DNA of 36,800 nt from assembly GCA_003554585.1 (NCBI GenBank), contig PWGV01000158.1, forward strand, positions 1 to 36,800, written 5' to 3'. The number at the start of each line of letters is the position of its first letter. Position 1 is the stretch's first letter. This document shows, in pieces, positions 15,688 to 24,685 of this stretch. The stretch is from Halobacteroidaceae bacterium. Lineage in GTDB: Bacteria > Bacillota > Halanaerobiia > B1SED10-174. The notes beneath the pieces are model-generated. The model saw nothing but the letters and a program-made list of their open reading frames with translations, was not told the origin of the DNA and searched no databases. A program made the position numbers and the translations under genes.

Positions 15688-16569
15688 TTGGACTTTGTAG
15701 GGAATAGGAAAATTTGGTATGGCATTTCAATACTGCTAATTGTCGTTGGACTTCTTTTCCTGGGGATTAGGGGTTTAAATCTGGGAATTGATTTCCGGGG
15801 AGGCTCTCTAATTGAATACATGTTTGAAGAGAGGGTTACCCTGGGTGAATTTAGAGAAGTTCTGGCTCAAGTTGATCTGGATGATGAAGGAGCAGTGGTC
15901 CAACCCTCCGAGCAGGAAGAGATTTTTGGAATTTTGCTCCGGACCAGAGCACTTACCCCTGAAGAAAGCGAAAGCCTGACTAATGCCTTGCGGGCAGAAT
16001 TTGGTTCTGCAGAACAGCTCCGGGCTGAGATTGTCTGGCCAACAATAGGGGAAGAATTAACCTGGAGGGCAATTCTTGCTCTTGTTGTGGCCTCCCTTGT
16101 AATTATTGTTTATTTGAGCATTCGCTTTGAACCCAAATATGCTATGGCGGCACTGCTCGCGGTTCTCCACGACGCTCTAATTGTAATCGGGTTTTTCGCT
16201 CTTGTTTTTAGAGAGGTGAATACGCCTTTTGTGGCAGGTCTTTTAACAATAATAGGTTATTCAATTAATGACTCTATTGTAATTTTTGACCGGATCAGGG
16301 AAAACAAAAAGTTCAAACGGTACAAAGATTATAAAGAGTTGGTTAATGCATCTATTATTGCGAATTTACCCCGGTCGATAAATACCTCTGTTACAACACT
16401 GCTCTGTGTTACAGCAATATTCCTTTTTGGGGGAGTTACCATAAAAGCTTTCATGCTGACTCTCTTGGTTGGTTTTATTGCAGGGACTTATTCTTCGATT
16501 TTTATAGCCAGCCCATTTTTAATAACAATCGAAGAAAAGATTCCTTTCTTAAGAGGGAAAGAGGCCTAA
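15688..16569 (+). CDS. secF: Protein translocase subunit SecF
   Basis: Partner of SecD. It has an N-terminal helix, then LNLGIDFRGGSLIEYMF, a short external domain, and five C-terminal membrane helices with LLTIIGYSINDSIVIFDRI, the SecF signature. It is 293 residues, full length. TTG at 15688 follows AGGAGG. SecD and SecF are separate genes here, while Bacillus has a fused SecDF. The last codons form part of the terminator hairpin, with the stop codon in its loop. Confidence 0.96.
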   Translation: MDFVGNRKIWYGISILLIVVGLLFLGIRGLNLGIDFRGGSLIEYMFEERVTLGEFREVLAQVDLDDEGAVVQPSEQEEIFGILLRTRALTPEESESLTNALRAEFGSAEQLRAEIVWPTIGEELTWRAILALVVASLVIIVYLSIRFEPKYAMAALLAVLHDALIVIGFFALVFREVNTPFVAGLLTIIGYSINDSIVIFDRIRENKKFKRYKDYKELVNASIIANLPRSINTSVTTLLCVTAIFLFGGVTIKAFMLTLLVGFIAGTYSSIFIASPFLITIEEKIPFLRGKEA

Positions 16570-16586
16570 GGGCCTCTTTTTTTTTT
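16558..16586 (+). terminator. Terminator of secDF, built into the end of secF
   Basis: AAAGAGGCC (16558-16566), loop TAAG, GGCCTCTTT (16571-16579), then a run of T. The secF TAA stop (16567-16569) is the loop. Confidence 0.95.
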
Positions 16587-16644
16587 GGGGAAGGAAACTA
16601 ATTTCAAAAAACGAATATATATTAGCAGGAGGGAGGGGTTTAAA

Positions 16645-16995
16645 TTGCAGACCCTGATTATTGCAGCTCTAATTTTTGCCCTTCTAATTGCAATTTTTGC
16701 CAGTCAGAATGCCGAACTTGTTAAAATTGAATTTATTTTCTGGCAAACCGAAACTCCCCTGGTGGTGGTCGTCCTCGCGGCCGCAATCCTGGGAGCTTTA
16801 ATCATTGGATTGCCCGGTTGGATAAAACAATTTCGGCAGACCTATGTAGTCCGGGCTCTAAGACAGAAGATAAGTCGTTTGGAAAAAGAAAAAGAAGATC
16901 TGGCGTTTCTAATAGACCATTCCCGTCCTGCTAATGGGTTTTCAGACGAAGAACTGGAAGAAGGAGAGGAAAATCATAATGACCGGCTCAACTAA
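16645..16995 (+). CDS. LapA-domain membrane protein (DUF1049, YrvD-like)
   Basis: A 116-residue protein with two membrane segments (LQTLIIAALIFALLIAIFAS and VVVVLAAAILGALIIGLPGW) around the LapA signature SQNAELVKIEFIFWQ, then a cytoplasmic coiled-coil tail (LRQKISRLEKEKEDL). I chose TTG at 16645 because GGAGGGAGGGG is six bases upstream; a TTG at 16585 would add residues with no SD. Function in Gram-positives is unknown. It overlaps recJ by 17 bases, the same pairing as yrvD-recJ in Bacillus. Confidence 0.88.
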   Translation: MQTLIIAALIFALLIAIFASQNAELVKIEFIFWQTETPLVVVVLAAAILGALIIGLPGWIKQFRQTYVVRALRQKISRLEKEKEDLAFLIDHSRPANGFSDEELEEGEENHNDRLN

Positions 16996-19816
16996 AATAT
17001 TAATTGCCCCTGAAGAAAATAAGGAGATGGTAAAATACCTGAGCAGAACCATGGATATTTCACGCTGGTTGGCGAGTTTTCTCGTGAACAGAGGGATCGT
17101 AACACCCCGGGAAGCGGGCTTTTTTCTTTTTGGCGACCTTTGTGATCTACCCTCTCCTTTCGAATTAAAAGATATGGATAAAGCTGTGGAGAGAATAAAT
17201 AAAGCTATAAAAAACCTTGAAGAAATAATGGTTTACGGAGATTATGACGCCGACGGGATCACTGCAACTGCTCTGCTAACTCATTTTTTAAGAAAAGCGG
17301 GTGGTAAAGTTTTTCCGTTTTTACCCCGTCGGGAACGAGAAGGTTATGGACTGGATGGGGAGGCTGTCCGAAAAGCTGCAAAGAGCGGAATAAAACTTTT
17401 AATTACAGTAGATTGTGGGAGCAAAAATGCCGATGAAATTTCTCTGGGCAGATCTCTGGGGATGGATGTAATAGTTACCGATCATCATCAGATTGAAAAG
17501 TTGCCTCCCGCAAATGCAGTTATTAATCCCCACAGGACCGACGATAGTTATCCTTTCCCGGATCTTGCTGGAGTGGGAGTTGCTTATAAGCTTTGCCAGG
17601 GGACCATGGAAAAAATAGAAAAACCGGGATGCTTTTCTCCCCAACTGGGGGAATTGCTTCCCCTGGTCGCAATAGGAACGGTCGCGGACCTTGTTTCCCT
17701 GCGGGAAGAAAACAGGATCCTGGTCAGAGAAGGATTAAGAGAACTGGAGCAAACTTCTTTCATTGGCTTGAAGGCACTCCTGAAGAAGTCCGGTATTGAA
17801 GGACAGATTAATAGCGGGAATATTTCTTTTGGTCTGGCCCCGCGCTTGAACGCTGCAGGAAGATTGAAAACAGCTAAAATTGCCCTGGAGCTTCTTTTAA
17901 CTGAAGATCCCCTGAAAGCGAAGAGACTCAGCAAGATTCTCGATCGGTTGAATAGGAGGAGGCAGGCTGTAGAAGAAAAAATTGTTAATGAAGCTCGGGA
18001 GATATTTTCCAGAAGGAAAACGGACCGGATTTTGCTTGCCGCCTCTCGGGAATGGAACCCCGGGGTGGTGGGAATTGCTGCTTCTAAGCTTGTGGAGGAA
18101 TTTTCCCGTCCGGTTTTATTAATTGGCCTGGAAGGTACCGAAGGCAAGGGTTCTGGGCGGAGTATTCCCGGATTTGACCTTTATCAAGCCCTGAAAAGCG
18201 CAGAGGACTGCCTGGTCAAATTTGGCGGACATCCTATGGCCGGAGGTTTTACAGTTGAAGCTTCGAAGGTAGATGATTTGGACAGAAAAATGAACCAATT
18301 TGCCCTGGAAAACCTGCCTGACGAACTTTTGCGGAAGAGAATCTCTGTTGAAGGGTTAATCGACCTGGAGCAGACTGATTTCAGTTTGATTGATGACATT
18401 GAAAAACTTGCTCCTTTTGGGATTGGTAACCCCCGTCCCCTATTCAGCAATGAGAGCCTGACCATCAGGCAAAAAAGACAGGTGGGGCGGGAGGGGAAAC
18501 ACCTTCAATTAAAACTGGCATCCCAAGGGAAAAAAACCTTCCGGCAGGCGATTGCTTTTCGGATGGGTTCCCGCTATGCTGAGTTGGAGAAAGGAAAGGG
18601 CTATCAGGTTGTTTTTGTTCCCAAAACCAATGAGTGGAATGGCCGCAAGGAGGTTCAACTGGAAGTTAAGGATATTTCTCCTTCTTATATAAAGGAAGTG
18701 ACTGAGAAAAGGGAGTCGGGAAGAGGTTCTTTTTCCCTTTTGAAATCGGGAAATTTTAAACCCGGTAGGGAAAAAATTCTGAAATTAATTGCTGAAGAAA
18801 TTGCCTCGAGTGGGAAAAAGGGAATTTACCTTGCTCCCACTCTCAGGCGTTTGAACCGGGCCTGGCAAAAAAGGCCGGGGAAAATGGAATGTGGATTCAT
18901 TTCGGGTCTGAAAACCAAAAAGGAAATTAGGGCTGCTTTTAAACGCCTGGAAGGTGAAGAACCCTTTTTACTGTTCATGAGTTTTCCAGTATTTTTTTAT
19001 TATTACCCTCGATTAGCTTTTTTGCCGCTTATATTGGGCTGGGAAAGCCCATACCCAGATTTTCCTCCCGCTACTTTTTACAGGTTTCTGGAAAAAGACC
19101 TAAGAAAATGGGAAAAATTTTATGGCCTTGAATTTTCAAATTTTGATTGGAAATTACCCTTTAACCCTGAACGAGAGCTGGATCTGGGCCAAAAGGAAAT
19201 GGTTTTGCAAAAAATTAAAAGAGAAGAAATGCTAAACTCGTTCCACTTTCCTTTATGTGTTTTTTCAGGGAAAAATAAAGGAAAACTAAGTAAAAATCAC
19301 GTAGAGAAAGAATTAATAGATTCCAGGGAGGCAATTAAGTTAAAAACAGATACGTTAGGGATTTGGGGTCCACCCTCAACTGGAGGGGAGTTCCTATCCT
19401 TCCTGGAAGAATTCCAGGGAGAAAGAATTGTTTTTGCAGAGGGTTGGGAGCCAATGGCAAAAAAAAGCCAGCTTCTTGACAGGGATAAAATGGTTCGAAT
19501 TTACCTCGAGTTGAGAGGAAAAGATAGCCCGGTACTTTTGGAGAATTGGAAACAAAAAAACCAAGAAAACCCTTCACTTTTTATGCAGGCCCTTATAATT
19601 TTCCAGGAACTCGGCCTGGTAAAAATTACTGGTAAAAGAGAGGATAGAAGGGTTGAAATCAAGAAAACCGATGGGAGAAATGTAGACTTATTCAGGTCTT
19701 TACGTTATAATGAATTTGTTAATGAGAAGGAAGCTTATTTGCGCTGGTCTGAGATTTTGAATTCATCGTTATCCCATTTTAATAATGTTTTAGGGGGCGC
19801 AGAGAATGAAACTTAA
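16979..19816 (+). CDS. recJ: Single-stranded-DNA-specific exonuclease RecJ
   Basis: 5'-3' single-strand exonuclease for recombination and repair. DHH-domain ligands: VYGDYDADGITAT (residues about 86-97), TVDCGSKN (143-150), VTDHHQ (166-171) and DLAGVGVAYKL. The DHHA1 domain contains LAPRLNAAGRL and GGHPMAGGF (416-424), and an OB-like domain follows to about 575. At 945 residues it is much longer than proteobacterial RecJ. Residues about 590-945 form a C-terminal region like the Firmicutes ssDNA-exonuclease C-terminal domain, ending in a winged-helix-like segment (ALIIFQELGLVKI). ATG at 16979 follows GGAGAGG. It overlaps apt by 11 bases. Confidence 0.95.
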   Translation: MTGSTKILIAPEENKEMVKYLSRTMDISRWLASFLVNRGIVTPREAGFFLFGDLCDLPSPFELKDMDKAVERINKAIKNLEEIMVYGDYDADGITATALLTHFLRKAGGKVFPFLPRREREGYGLDGEAVRKAAKSGIKLLITVDCGSKNADEISLGRSLGMDVIVTDHHQIEKLPPANAVINPHRTDDSYPFPDLAGVGVAYKLCQGTMEKIEKPGCFSPQLGELLPLVAIGTVADLVSLREENRILVREGLRELEQTSFIGLKALLKKSGIEGQINSGNISFGLAPRLNAAGRLKTAKIALELLLTEDPLKAKRLSKILDRLNRRRQAVEEKIVNEAREIFSRRKTDRILLAASREWNPGVVGIAASKLVEEFSRPVLLIGLEGTEGKGSGRSIPGFDLYQALKSAEDCLVKFGGHPMAGGFTVEASKVDDLDRKMNQFALENLPDELLRKRISVEGLIDLEQTDFSLIDDIEKLAPFGIGNPRPLFSNESLTIRQKRQVGREGKHLQLKLASQGKKTFRQAIAFRMGSRYAELEKGKGYQVVFVPKTNEWNGRKEVQLEVKDISPSYIKEVTEKRESGRGSFSLLKSGNFKPGREKILKLIAEEIASSGKKGIYLAPTLRRLNRAWQKRPGKMECGFISGLKTKKEIRAAFKRLEGEEPFLLFMSFPVFFYYYPRLAFLPLILGWESPYPDFPPATFYRFLEKDLRKWEKFYGLEFSNFDWKLPFNPERELDLGQKEMVLQKIKREEMLNSFHFPLCVFSGKNKGKLSKNHVEKELIDSREAIKLKTDTLGIWGPPSTGGEFLSFLEEFQGERIVFAEGWEPMAKKSQLLDRDKMVRIYLELRGKDSPVLLENWKQKNQENPSLFMQALIIFQELGLVKITGKREDRRVEIKKTDGRNVDLFRSLRYNEFVNEKEAYLRWSEILNSSLSHFNNVLGGAENET

Positions 19817-20324
19817 AAATTTTGTTAGAGAGATTGCTGATTTTCCAGATATGGGCCGGAACTACAAGGATATTACTCCGGTTTTGCAACAATCCGATGC
19901 TTTTCAGGAGTGCATAAATTTATTGACCGAGCACTATCGGAACTGGGAAATAGATATAATAGCGCCCATTGAAGGTTTGGGTTTTTTAATTGGCGCTCCC
20001 CTGGCTTTTAATTTAAAAACCGGGCTTTCTCCGATACGCAGGCCCGGTGAATTGCCCGGGCCCGTCCGGTGGGTGGAATTTGAGAAAGAACTGGATTCAC
20101 TTGTCCTGGAAATCCACGATGATTCCATTGGGCAGGGAGCACGGGTTTTAATTATAGATTCCATTCTGGCAACCGGCAATACTTCTCTGTCAGCGGCCCG
20201 GCTAATTCAAGAACAGGGTGGTTCGGTGATTGGTTTTTCCTACCTTGCTGAGCTGAAAAACTGCCGGGGTCGATTGAAGCTTGTTGATTTCCCGGTTCAC
20301 TCTATTATTCAGTTTGAGGATTAA
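19806..20324 (+). CDS. apt: Adenine phosphoribosyltransferase-like protein (divergent)
   Basis: Type I phosphoribosyltransferase of adenine salvage (adenine + PRPP to AMP), placed between recJ and relA exactly where apt lies in Firmicutes. FPDMGRNYKDITPVL, GAPLAFNL and SPIRRPGELPG match APT. Two core motifs are altered. The PRPP loop reads IIDSILATGNTS, where APT has VDDLLATGGT, so the second acidic residue is Ser and a Gly is Asn. ARGF in the adenine-site region is GLGF. Activity or base specificity may therefore differ. It is 172 residues, normal size, with ATG at 19806. Confidence 0.85.
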   Translation: MKLKNFVREIADFPDMGRNYKDITPVLQQSDAFQECINLLTEHYRNWEIDIIAPIEGLGFLIGAPLAFNLKTGLSPIRRPGELPGPVRWVEFEKELDSLVLEIHDDSIGQGARVLIIDSILATGNTSLSAARLIQEQGGSVIGFSYLAELKNCRGRLKLVDFPVHSIIQFED

Positions 20325-20339
20325 GGGGGCTGTCCTCTG

Positions 20340-22499
20340 ATGGGTATTAACGAACTTATTAATTATTTGGAAAAACAAAAACGTGATGAAGAAACCATTG
20401 CCCTCATTCGGGAAGCTTATGAGTTTGCTTCAACGGCTCATTCGGAGCAACTCCGGCTGTCAGGAGAATCTTTTATTGTGCACCCGGTTAGTGTTGCCCG
20501 AATTATAGCAGAACTTGAACTTGATGGGACTTCTATCGTGGCCAGTCTCCTGCACGATGTCCTGGAAGATACTCCCACAACCCGCCAGGAAATAGTAAAT
20601 AAATTCGGGGAAGAAGTAGCCCTAATTGTTGAAGGGGTTACAAAATTGAGCCGGATTGACTTTAAATCCCGGGAAGAGCATCAGGCCGAGAACCTGCGCA
20701 AAATGTTCCTGGCTATGGCTGAAGATATTCGGGTGGTGATAGTTAAACTCGCCGACCGTTTGCACAATATGCGGACCCTTGAACATGTTTCTGGGGATAA
20801 AAAAGAAAGCAAAGCCAGGGAGACACTTGACATTTATGCTCCCCTGGCCCATCGTTTGGGAATGTTCCGCATGAAGTGGGAACTGGAGGATTTAAGTTTC
20901 CGCTATTTAGAACCGGAGATGTATAGAACCCTGGCCAGTAAAATTGATGAAGGGCGAAAAGCCCGGGAAAAGGATATCAGGGTGGCCATGGAAATTTTAC
21001 AGGAAAAACTATCCGAAATGGGGATAAATGTAGAAATCTACGGACGGGCAAAACACCTTTACAGCATTTATCAGAAGATGGCCAACCAGGATAAAGAGTT
21101 CGATGAGATTTATGACCTGATTGCCATGAGGATCCTTGTAGATAATATTCGCAATTGCTATGAAGCCCTGGGTGTTGTCCATGAACTCTGGAAGCCCATT
21201 CCGGGCCGTTTTAAAGACTATATTGCTGTTCCTAAATCCAACTTGTACCAATCCTTGCACACCACGGTTATTGGCCCCAGAGGAAGTCCCCTCGAAGTTC
21301 AAATAAGGACCTGGGAAATGCACCGGACTGCAGAATACGGAATTGCTGCCCATTGGAGATATAAGGAAAAGAAAAAGGGTAATTCGGGTGAATTTGAAAG
21401 GAAACTGGCCTGGTTGAGACAGCTCCTCGAATGGCAGAAGGATATGCAGGATGCCCAGGAGTTTATGGATTCCCTCCGCGTTGATCTTTTTGAAGACGAA
21501 GTTTTTGTTTTTACTCCTAAAGGAGACGTTGTTTCCCTGCCCCGCGGCGCAACTCCTGTGGATTTTGCCTATAGCATCCACACCGAAGTTGGGAATCAGT
21601 GCGTTGGGGGCAAAGTTAACAGCAGACTTGTTTCCCTGGAATACGAGCTGGGGAACGGTGATATTGTTGAAATAATTACCTCGAAAACCAGTAGTGGTCC
21701 CAGCCAAGACTGGCTTAAATTTGCCAAAACATCCCGGGCGCGGAATAAAATTCGCCGGCATGTAAAACAGCAAAGACGCCAGGAAATACTTGACGAGGGC
21801 AAAGACGCCCTGGAAAAAGAATTGAAGAGAAGGTCCATTAAGCTAAGAGAAGCAGAAAAAGAGAAGTTTTTAGAAGAGGCAGCGGAATATCATAACTTCA
21901 AAGATGGAGAAGAACTTCTCGCTGCCATTGGCTATGGGACTCTTCCCGCAAGCCAGGTTGTCAATAAGTTCTTTAAAGAAGAAATAAATGAGACGCAAAT
22001 TCTTGAAAAATACCAGGAAGAGGCCCGGCCCAGGGTATCCCGGGACCGCCAGAGTGGAGTGCAGGTAATGGGGGTCGATGATCTTTATGTCCGGATTTCC
22101 CAGTGCTGCAACCCGGTTCCAGGGGATCCAATTATAGGTTATATTACCCGGGGGCGCGGGGTTTCCATCCACCGCAGGGACTGTTCCAATGTCAAACATC
22201 TCCTCCAGGATGAGGGAAGAACGGTAGTCGCCAAGTGGGCTACCGAGCAAGAAGAGGCATATAGTGTGGATCTCAGGATCAGGGCCATTAATAAGTCGGG
22301 CTTACTGAACGAAATAACCTCAATTATTTCCAATGCAAAACTGAACATTTCCGCGATCAACGCCCGTTCTTCGGAAAACCATACTGCCTTGATTGATATA
22401 ACCCTGGAGGTTTCCAGCCTGCAGCAATTAAAAGATATCAGGAAGAAACTGGGCAAAGTGGATGGAGTTTTTAATGTGACCCGGGAAGGAGCAAATTAA
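20340..22499 (+). CDS. relA: Bifunctional (p)ppGpp synthetase/hydrolase Rel
   Basis: Makes and degrades the alarmone (p)ppGpp. The HD hydrolase domain is intact (His48 in FIVHPVSVAR, His72-Asp73 in SLLHDVLEDT, VKLADRLHNMRTL around 136-147). The synthetase domain has RAKHLYSIYQK (236-246) and EFDEIYDLIAMRI. TGS (about 395-455, FVFTPKGDVVSLP), a zinc-finger-like region with ISQCCNPVPGD and HRRDCSNV, and a C-terminal ACT domain (LRIRAINKSGLLNEITSI) complete it. It is 719 residues, full length. ATG at 20340 follows AAGGGGG. Confidence 0.97.
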   Translation: MGINELINYLEKQKRDEETIALIREAYEFASTAHSEQLRLSGESFIVHPVSVARIIAELELDGTSIVASLLHDVLEDTPTTRQEIVNKFGEEVALIVEGVTKLSRIDFKSREEHQAENLRKMFLAMAEDIRVVIVKLADRLHNMRTLEHVSGDKKESKARETLDIYAPLAHRLGMFRMKWELEDLSFRYLEPEMYRTLASKIDEGRKAREKDIRVAMEILQEKLSEMGINVEIYGRAKHLYSIYQKMANQDKEFDEIYDLIAMRILVDNIRNCYEALGVVHELWKPIPGRFKDYIAVPKSNLYQSLHTTVIGPRGSPLEVQIRTWEMHRTAEYGIAAHWRYKEKKKGNSGEFERKLAWLRQLLEWQKDMQDAQEFMDSLRVDLFEDEVFVFTPKGDVVSLPRGATPVDFAYSIHTEVGNQCVGGKVNSRLVSLEYELGNGDIVEIITSKTSSGPSQDWLKFAKTSRARNKIRRHVKQQRRQEILDEGKDALEKELKRRSIKLREAEKEKFLEEAAEYHNFKDGEELLAAIGYGTLPASQVVNKFFKEEINETQILEKYQEEARPRVSRDRQSGVQVMGVDDLYVRISQCCNPVPGDPIIGYITRGRGVSIHRRDCSNVKHLLQDEGRTVVAKWATEQEEAYSVDLRIRAINKSGLLNEITSIISNAKLNISAINARSSENHTALIDITLEVSSLQQLKDIRKKLGKVDGVFNVTREGAN

Positions 22500-22506
22500 A
22501 AATAAT

Positions 22507-22526
22507 TGCGGCATAACCGCATTTAT
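22507..22526 (+). terminator. Possible weak terminator after relA
   Basis: TGCGG, loop CATAA, CCGCA, then TTTAT. Only five pairs and a short T-tract, so at best partial termination. Confidence 0.3.
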
Positions 22527-22561
22527 AAACAACAATCAATATGTTGGAAAGGATGAGTGGA

Positions 22562-23500
22562 ATGGAAAAGACGGCAGTTATTGCAATTGGAGGGAACTCT
22601 TTAATCAAGAGCAAGGAAAAGCAGGAAATTGAACATCAAATGGAAGCGGTACAGGATACCGCCAACCATATTGTAGATATGGTGGAAAAAGGGTATTGCG
22701 TGGTGGTTACCCATGGTAATGGTCCCCAGGTTGGCTTTGGCCTTTTGCGTTCCGAGATGGCCAAGGATGTTGCTCCCAGGGTTCCCCTGGCAGTTTGTGG
22801 GGCAGAAACCCAGGGTTCAATTGGTTATATGATCCAACAAAAACTTCACAACGCTCTCCTGGAAAGAGAGATTGAAAAGCAGGTAGCAACGGTGGTAACC
22901 CAGGTGGAGGTTGACCCCCTGGACAGTGCTTTTCAGGACCCAACCAAGCCCATAGGACCTTTTTATACTGCAGCAGAAGCCCACGAGAAGAAAAAGCTAG
23001 GCTGGGAACTGGTTGAAGATTCAGGTCGGGGTTTTAGAAGGGTTGTTGCCTCGCCGTTACCCCGCTATATTGTAGAACGGGATATCATTAAGAACATGGT
23101 TGATAATGGTTTTCTAGTTGTTGCAGTTGGGGGCGGGGGCATCCCCGTTGTGCCCGATGAGAAGGGAAACCTGAAAGGTGTTCCTGCGGTTATTGATAAG
23201 GATTTTGCCAGCAGTCTTCTGGCCAAAGAATTGGAAGCCGATCTCTTTGTCATTTCTACCGGGGTAGACCAGGTTTACTTGAATTTTAACCAGCCCAGCG
23301 AAATTGGTTTGGATGAAATGACCCTGGAAGAAGCTCGTAAATACCTGGAGGAAGGACACTTCCCACCGGGCAGCATGAAACCAAAAATTGAAGCTGCAAT
23401 TGCTTTCCTGGAAAATGGAGGGCAGGAGGTCTTGATTACCTCCCCAGAATACCTTGCCCAGGCAATGGAGGGAGAGGCCGGAACGAGGATTAAGAAGTAA
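22562..23500 (+). CDS. arcC: Carbamate kinase
   Basis: Interconverts carbamoyl phosphate + ADP and carbamate + ATP. Amino-acid kinase motifs: VIAIGGNSLIKS at the N-terminus, VVTHGNGPQVGFGLLRSE, VPLAVCGAETQGSIGYMIQQ, VAVGGGGIPVV and DKDFASSLLAKEL, ending with HFPPGSMKPKIEAAI and ITSPE. It is 312 residues from ATG 22562, the family length; ATGs at 22541 and 22553 are less well placed relative to GAAAGGA. No arginine deiminase or ornithine transcarbamylase gene is adjacent, so the source of carbamoyl phosphate is not visible. Confidence 0.95.
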   Translation: MEKTAVIAIGGNSLIKSKEKQEIEHQMEAVQDTANHIVDMVEKGYCVVVTHGNGPQVGFGLLRSEMAKDVAPRVPLAVCGAETQGSIGYMIQQKLHNALLEREIEKQVATVVTQVEVDPLDSAFQDPTKPIGPFYTAAEAHEKKKLGWELVEDSGRGFRRVVASPLPRYIVERDIIKNMVDNGFLVVAVGGGGIPVVPDEKGNLKGVPAVIDKDFASSLLAKELEADLFVISTGVDQVYLNFNQPSEIGLDEMTLEEARKYLEEGHFPPGSMKPKIEAAIAFLENGGQEVLITSPEYLAQAMEGEAGTRIKK

Positions 23501-23502
23501 TA

Positions 23503-23525
23503 AAGACCCTGCGGGGCCTTTTTAT
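23503..23525 (+). terminator. Terminator after carbamate kinase
   Basis: AAG-A-CCC, loop TGCG, GGG-C-CTT (one internal mismatch) followed by TTTAT. Moderate strength. Confidence 0.6.
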
Positions 23526-23541
23526 CAAGGAGGAATAAGCT

Positions 23542-23991
23542 GTGCGCGCAGTTGTGCAAAGGGTAAGACAGGGAAAAGTTGCAGTTGGAGATGAGTTAGT
23601 TGGAGAAATTGACCGTGGCCTGGTTTTGCTTTTAGGGGTCGAGAAAGAGGATGATGAAACTGACCTTGAATTTATGGTGGAGAAGGTTATCAACCTGCGG
23701 ATCTTCCCCGATGAAGAAGAAAAAATGAATCTTTCCCTGCAGGATGTCCAAGCGGATATGCTTGTGGTTTCGCAGTTCACCCTGCTGGGGGATTGTCGGA
23801 AGGGAAGACGACCCAGCTTTTTTACTGCAGCTCCTCCGGAAAAGGCGGAAGAATATTACGATCGTTTTGTCCAAAAAATTAAAGAAAGAGGTATCAGGGT
23901 AGCGACGGGAGAGTTTCAGGCCATGATGGAAGTGCAAATCTTCAATGATGGACCGGTAACCCTGCTAATAGATAGCAAAAAAAATTTCTAG
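23542..23991 (+). CDS. dtd: D-aminoacyl-tRNA deacylase
   Basis: Removes D-amino acids (and glycine from tRNA-Ala) mischarged on tRNA. MRAVVQRVRQGKVAV is the family start, VVSQFTLLGDCRKGRRPSF holds the SQFTL motif, and FNDGPVTLLID holds the GP motif of the chiral-proofreading pocket. It is 149 residues, full length. GTG at 23542 follows AAGGAGGAA. Position after relA is standard in Firmicutes, here with arcC inserted between. Confidence 0.96.
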   Translation: MRAVVQRVRQGKVAVGDELVGEIDRGLVLLLGVEKEDDETDLEFMVEKVINLRIFPDEEEKMNLSLQDVQADMLVVSQFTLLGDCRKGRRPSFFTAAPPEKAEEYYDRFVQKIKERGIRVATGEFQAMMEVQIFNDGPVTLLIDSKKNF

Positions 23992-24002
23992 GAGGAATGG
24001 TG

Positions 24003-24614
24003 ATGCCCGAACTGGAAAAATTGACTGTTGGAGCCCTGGAAACCAATTGCTATGTAATCGGGTCAGGGGACCGAGCGCTGGTTATAGACCCCGGAGATGA
24101 AGCCAATAAAATCACCGATTTATTAAACCGAAATAACTGGAAGCTGGATTATGTTATTAATACCCACGGCCACGCCGATCATATTGGGGGAAATTATCAG
24201 CTAAAAAAACTTGGAGCCCAGATTTTAATCCACCCCGCTGATGCAGGCATGCTGAACGATCCCCAGAAAAACCTTTCTCAGTTTACTGGAGGAGAGTTCC
24301 TGACCGGTCCAGCAGCAGACAATCTTTTGCAAGAGGGTGACTGGAGCTGGCAGGAGGAAGAGATAAAAATCATTCATACCCCGGGGCATACTCCTGGAGG
24401 GATCTGCCTTCTTTGGGGGGACTGGCTTTTTAGCGGTGACACCCTTTTTGCCGGGGGAGTTGGTCGCACTGATCTCCCCGGGGGAAACATGGAGGACTTA
24501 ATTGCTTCAATAAGGGAGAAGCTCTTTAAATTACCCGGGGATATAAAGGTTTTCCCAGGGCATGGCCCTGAGACAACAATTGGTTTCGAGGTTGAAAACA
24601 ACCCGTTTATCTGA
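24003..24614 (+). CDS. MBL-fold hydrolase, glyoxalase-II-like (YqgX type)
   Basis: Metallo-beta-lactamase-fold protein with the dinuclear metal motif NTHGHADHIGGN, then HTPGHTPGGICL, LFSGDTLFAGGVGRTDL and VFPGHGPETT. This short form (203 residues) lacks the C-terminal substrate domain of classical glyoxalase II, so the substrate is uncertain. Start: ATG at 24003 is seven bases after GGAGG (23991-23995); ATG at 23997 and GTG at 24000 are too close to it. The SD overlaps the dtd stop. Confidence 0.92.
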   Translation: MPELEKLTVGALETNCYVIGSGDRALVIDPGDEANKITDLLNRNNWKLDYVINTHGHADHIGGNYQLKKLGAQILIHPADAGMLNDPQKNLSQFTGGEFLTGPAADNLLQEGDWSWQEEEIKIIHTPGHTPGGICLLWGDWLFSGDTLFAGGVGRTDLPGGNMEDLIASIREKLFKLPGDIKVFPGHGPETTIGFEVENNPFI

Positions 24615-24615
24615 G

Positions 24616-24645
24616 TTGACAGTTTTATTGGTGTTAAGTTAAAAT
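24616..24645 (+). promoter_or_regulatory. Promoter of the PPIase-hisS-aspS unit
   Basis: TTGACA (24616-24621), 18-base spacer, TAAAAT (24640-24645), two bases after the preceding stop codon. The leader is only about 35 bases, too short for a T-box. Confidence 0.78.
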
Positions 24646-24685
24646 AAGAGGAACATTAGATGTTATTAATTTAGGGGGGGCTTTA

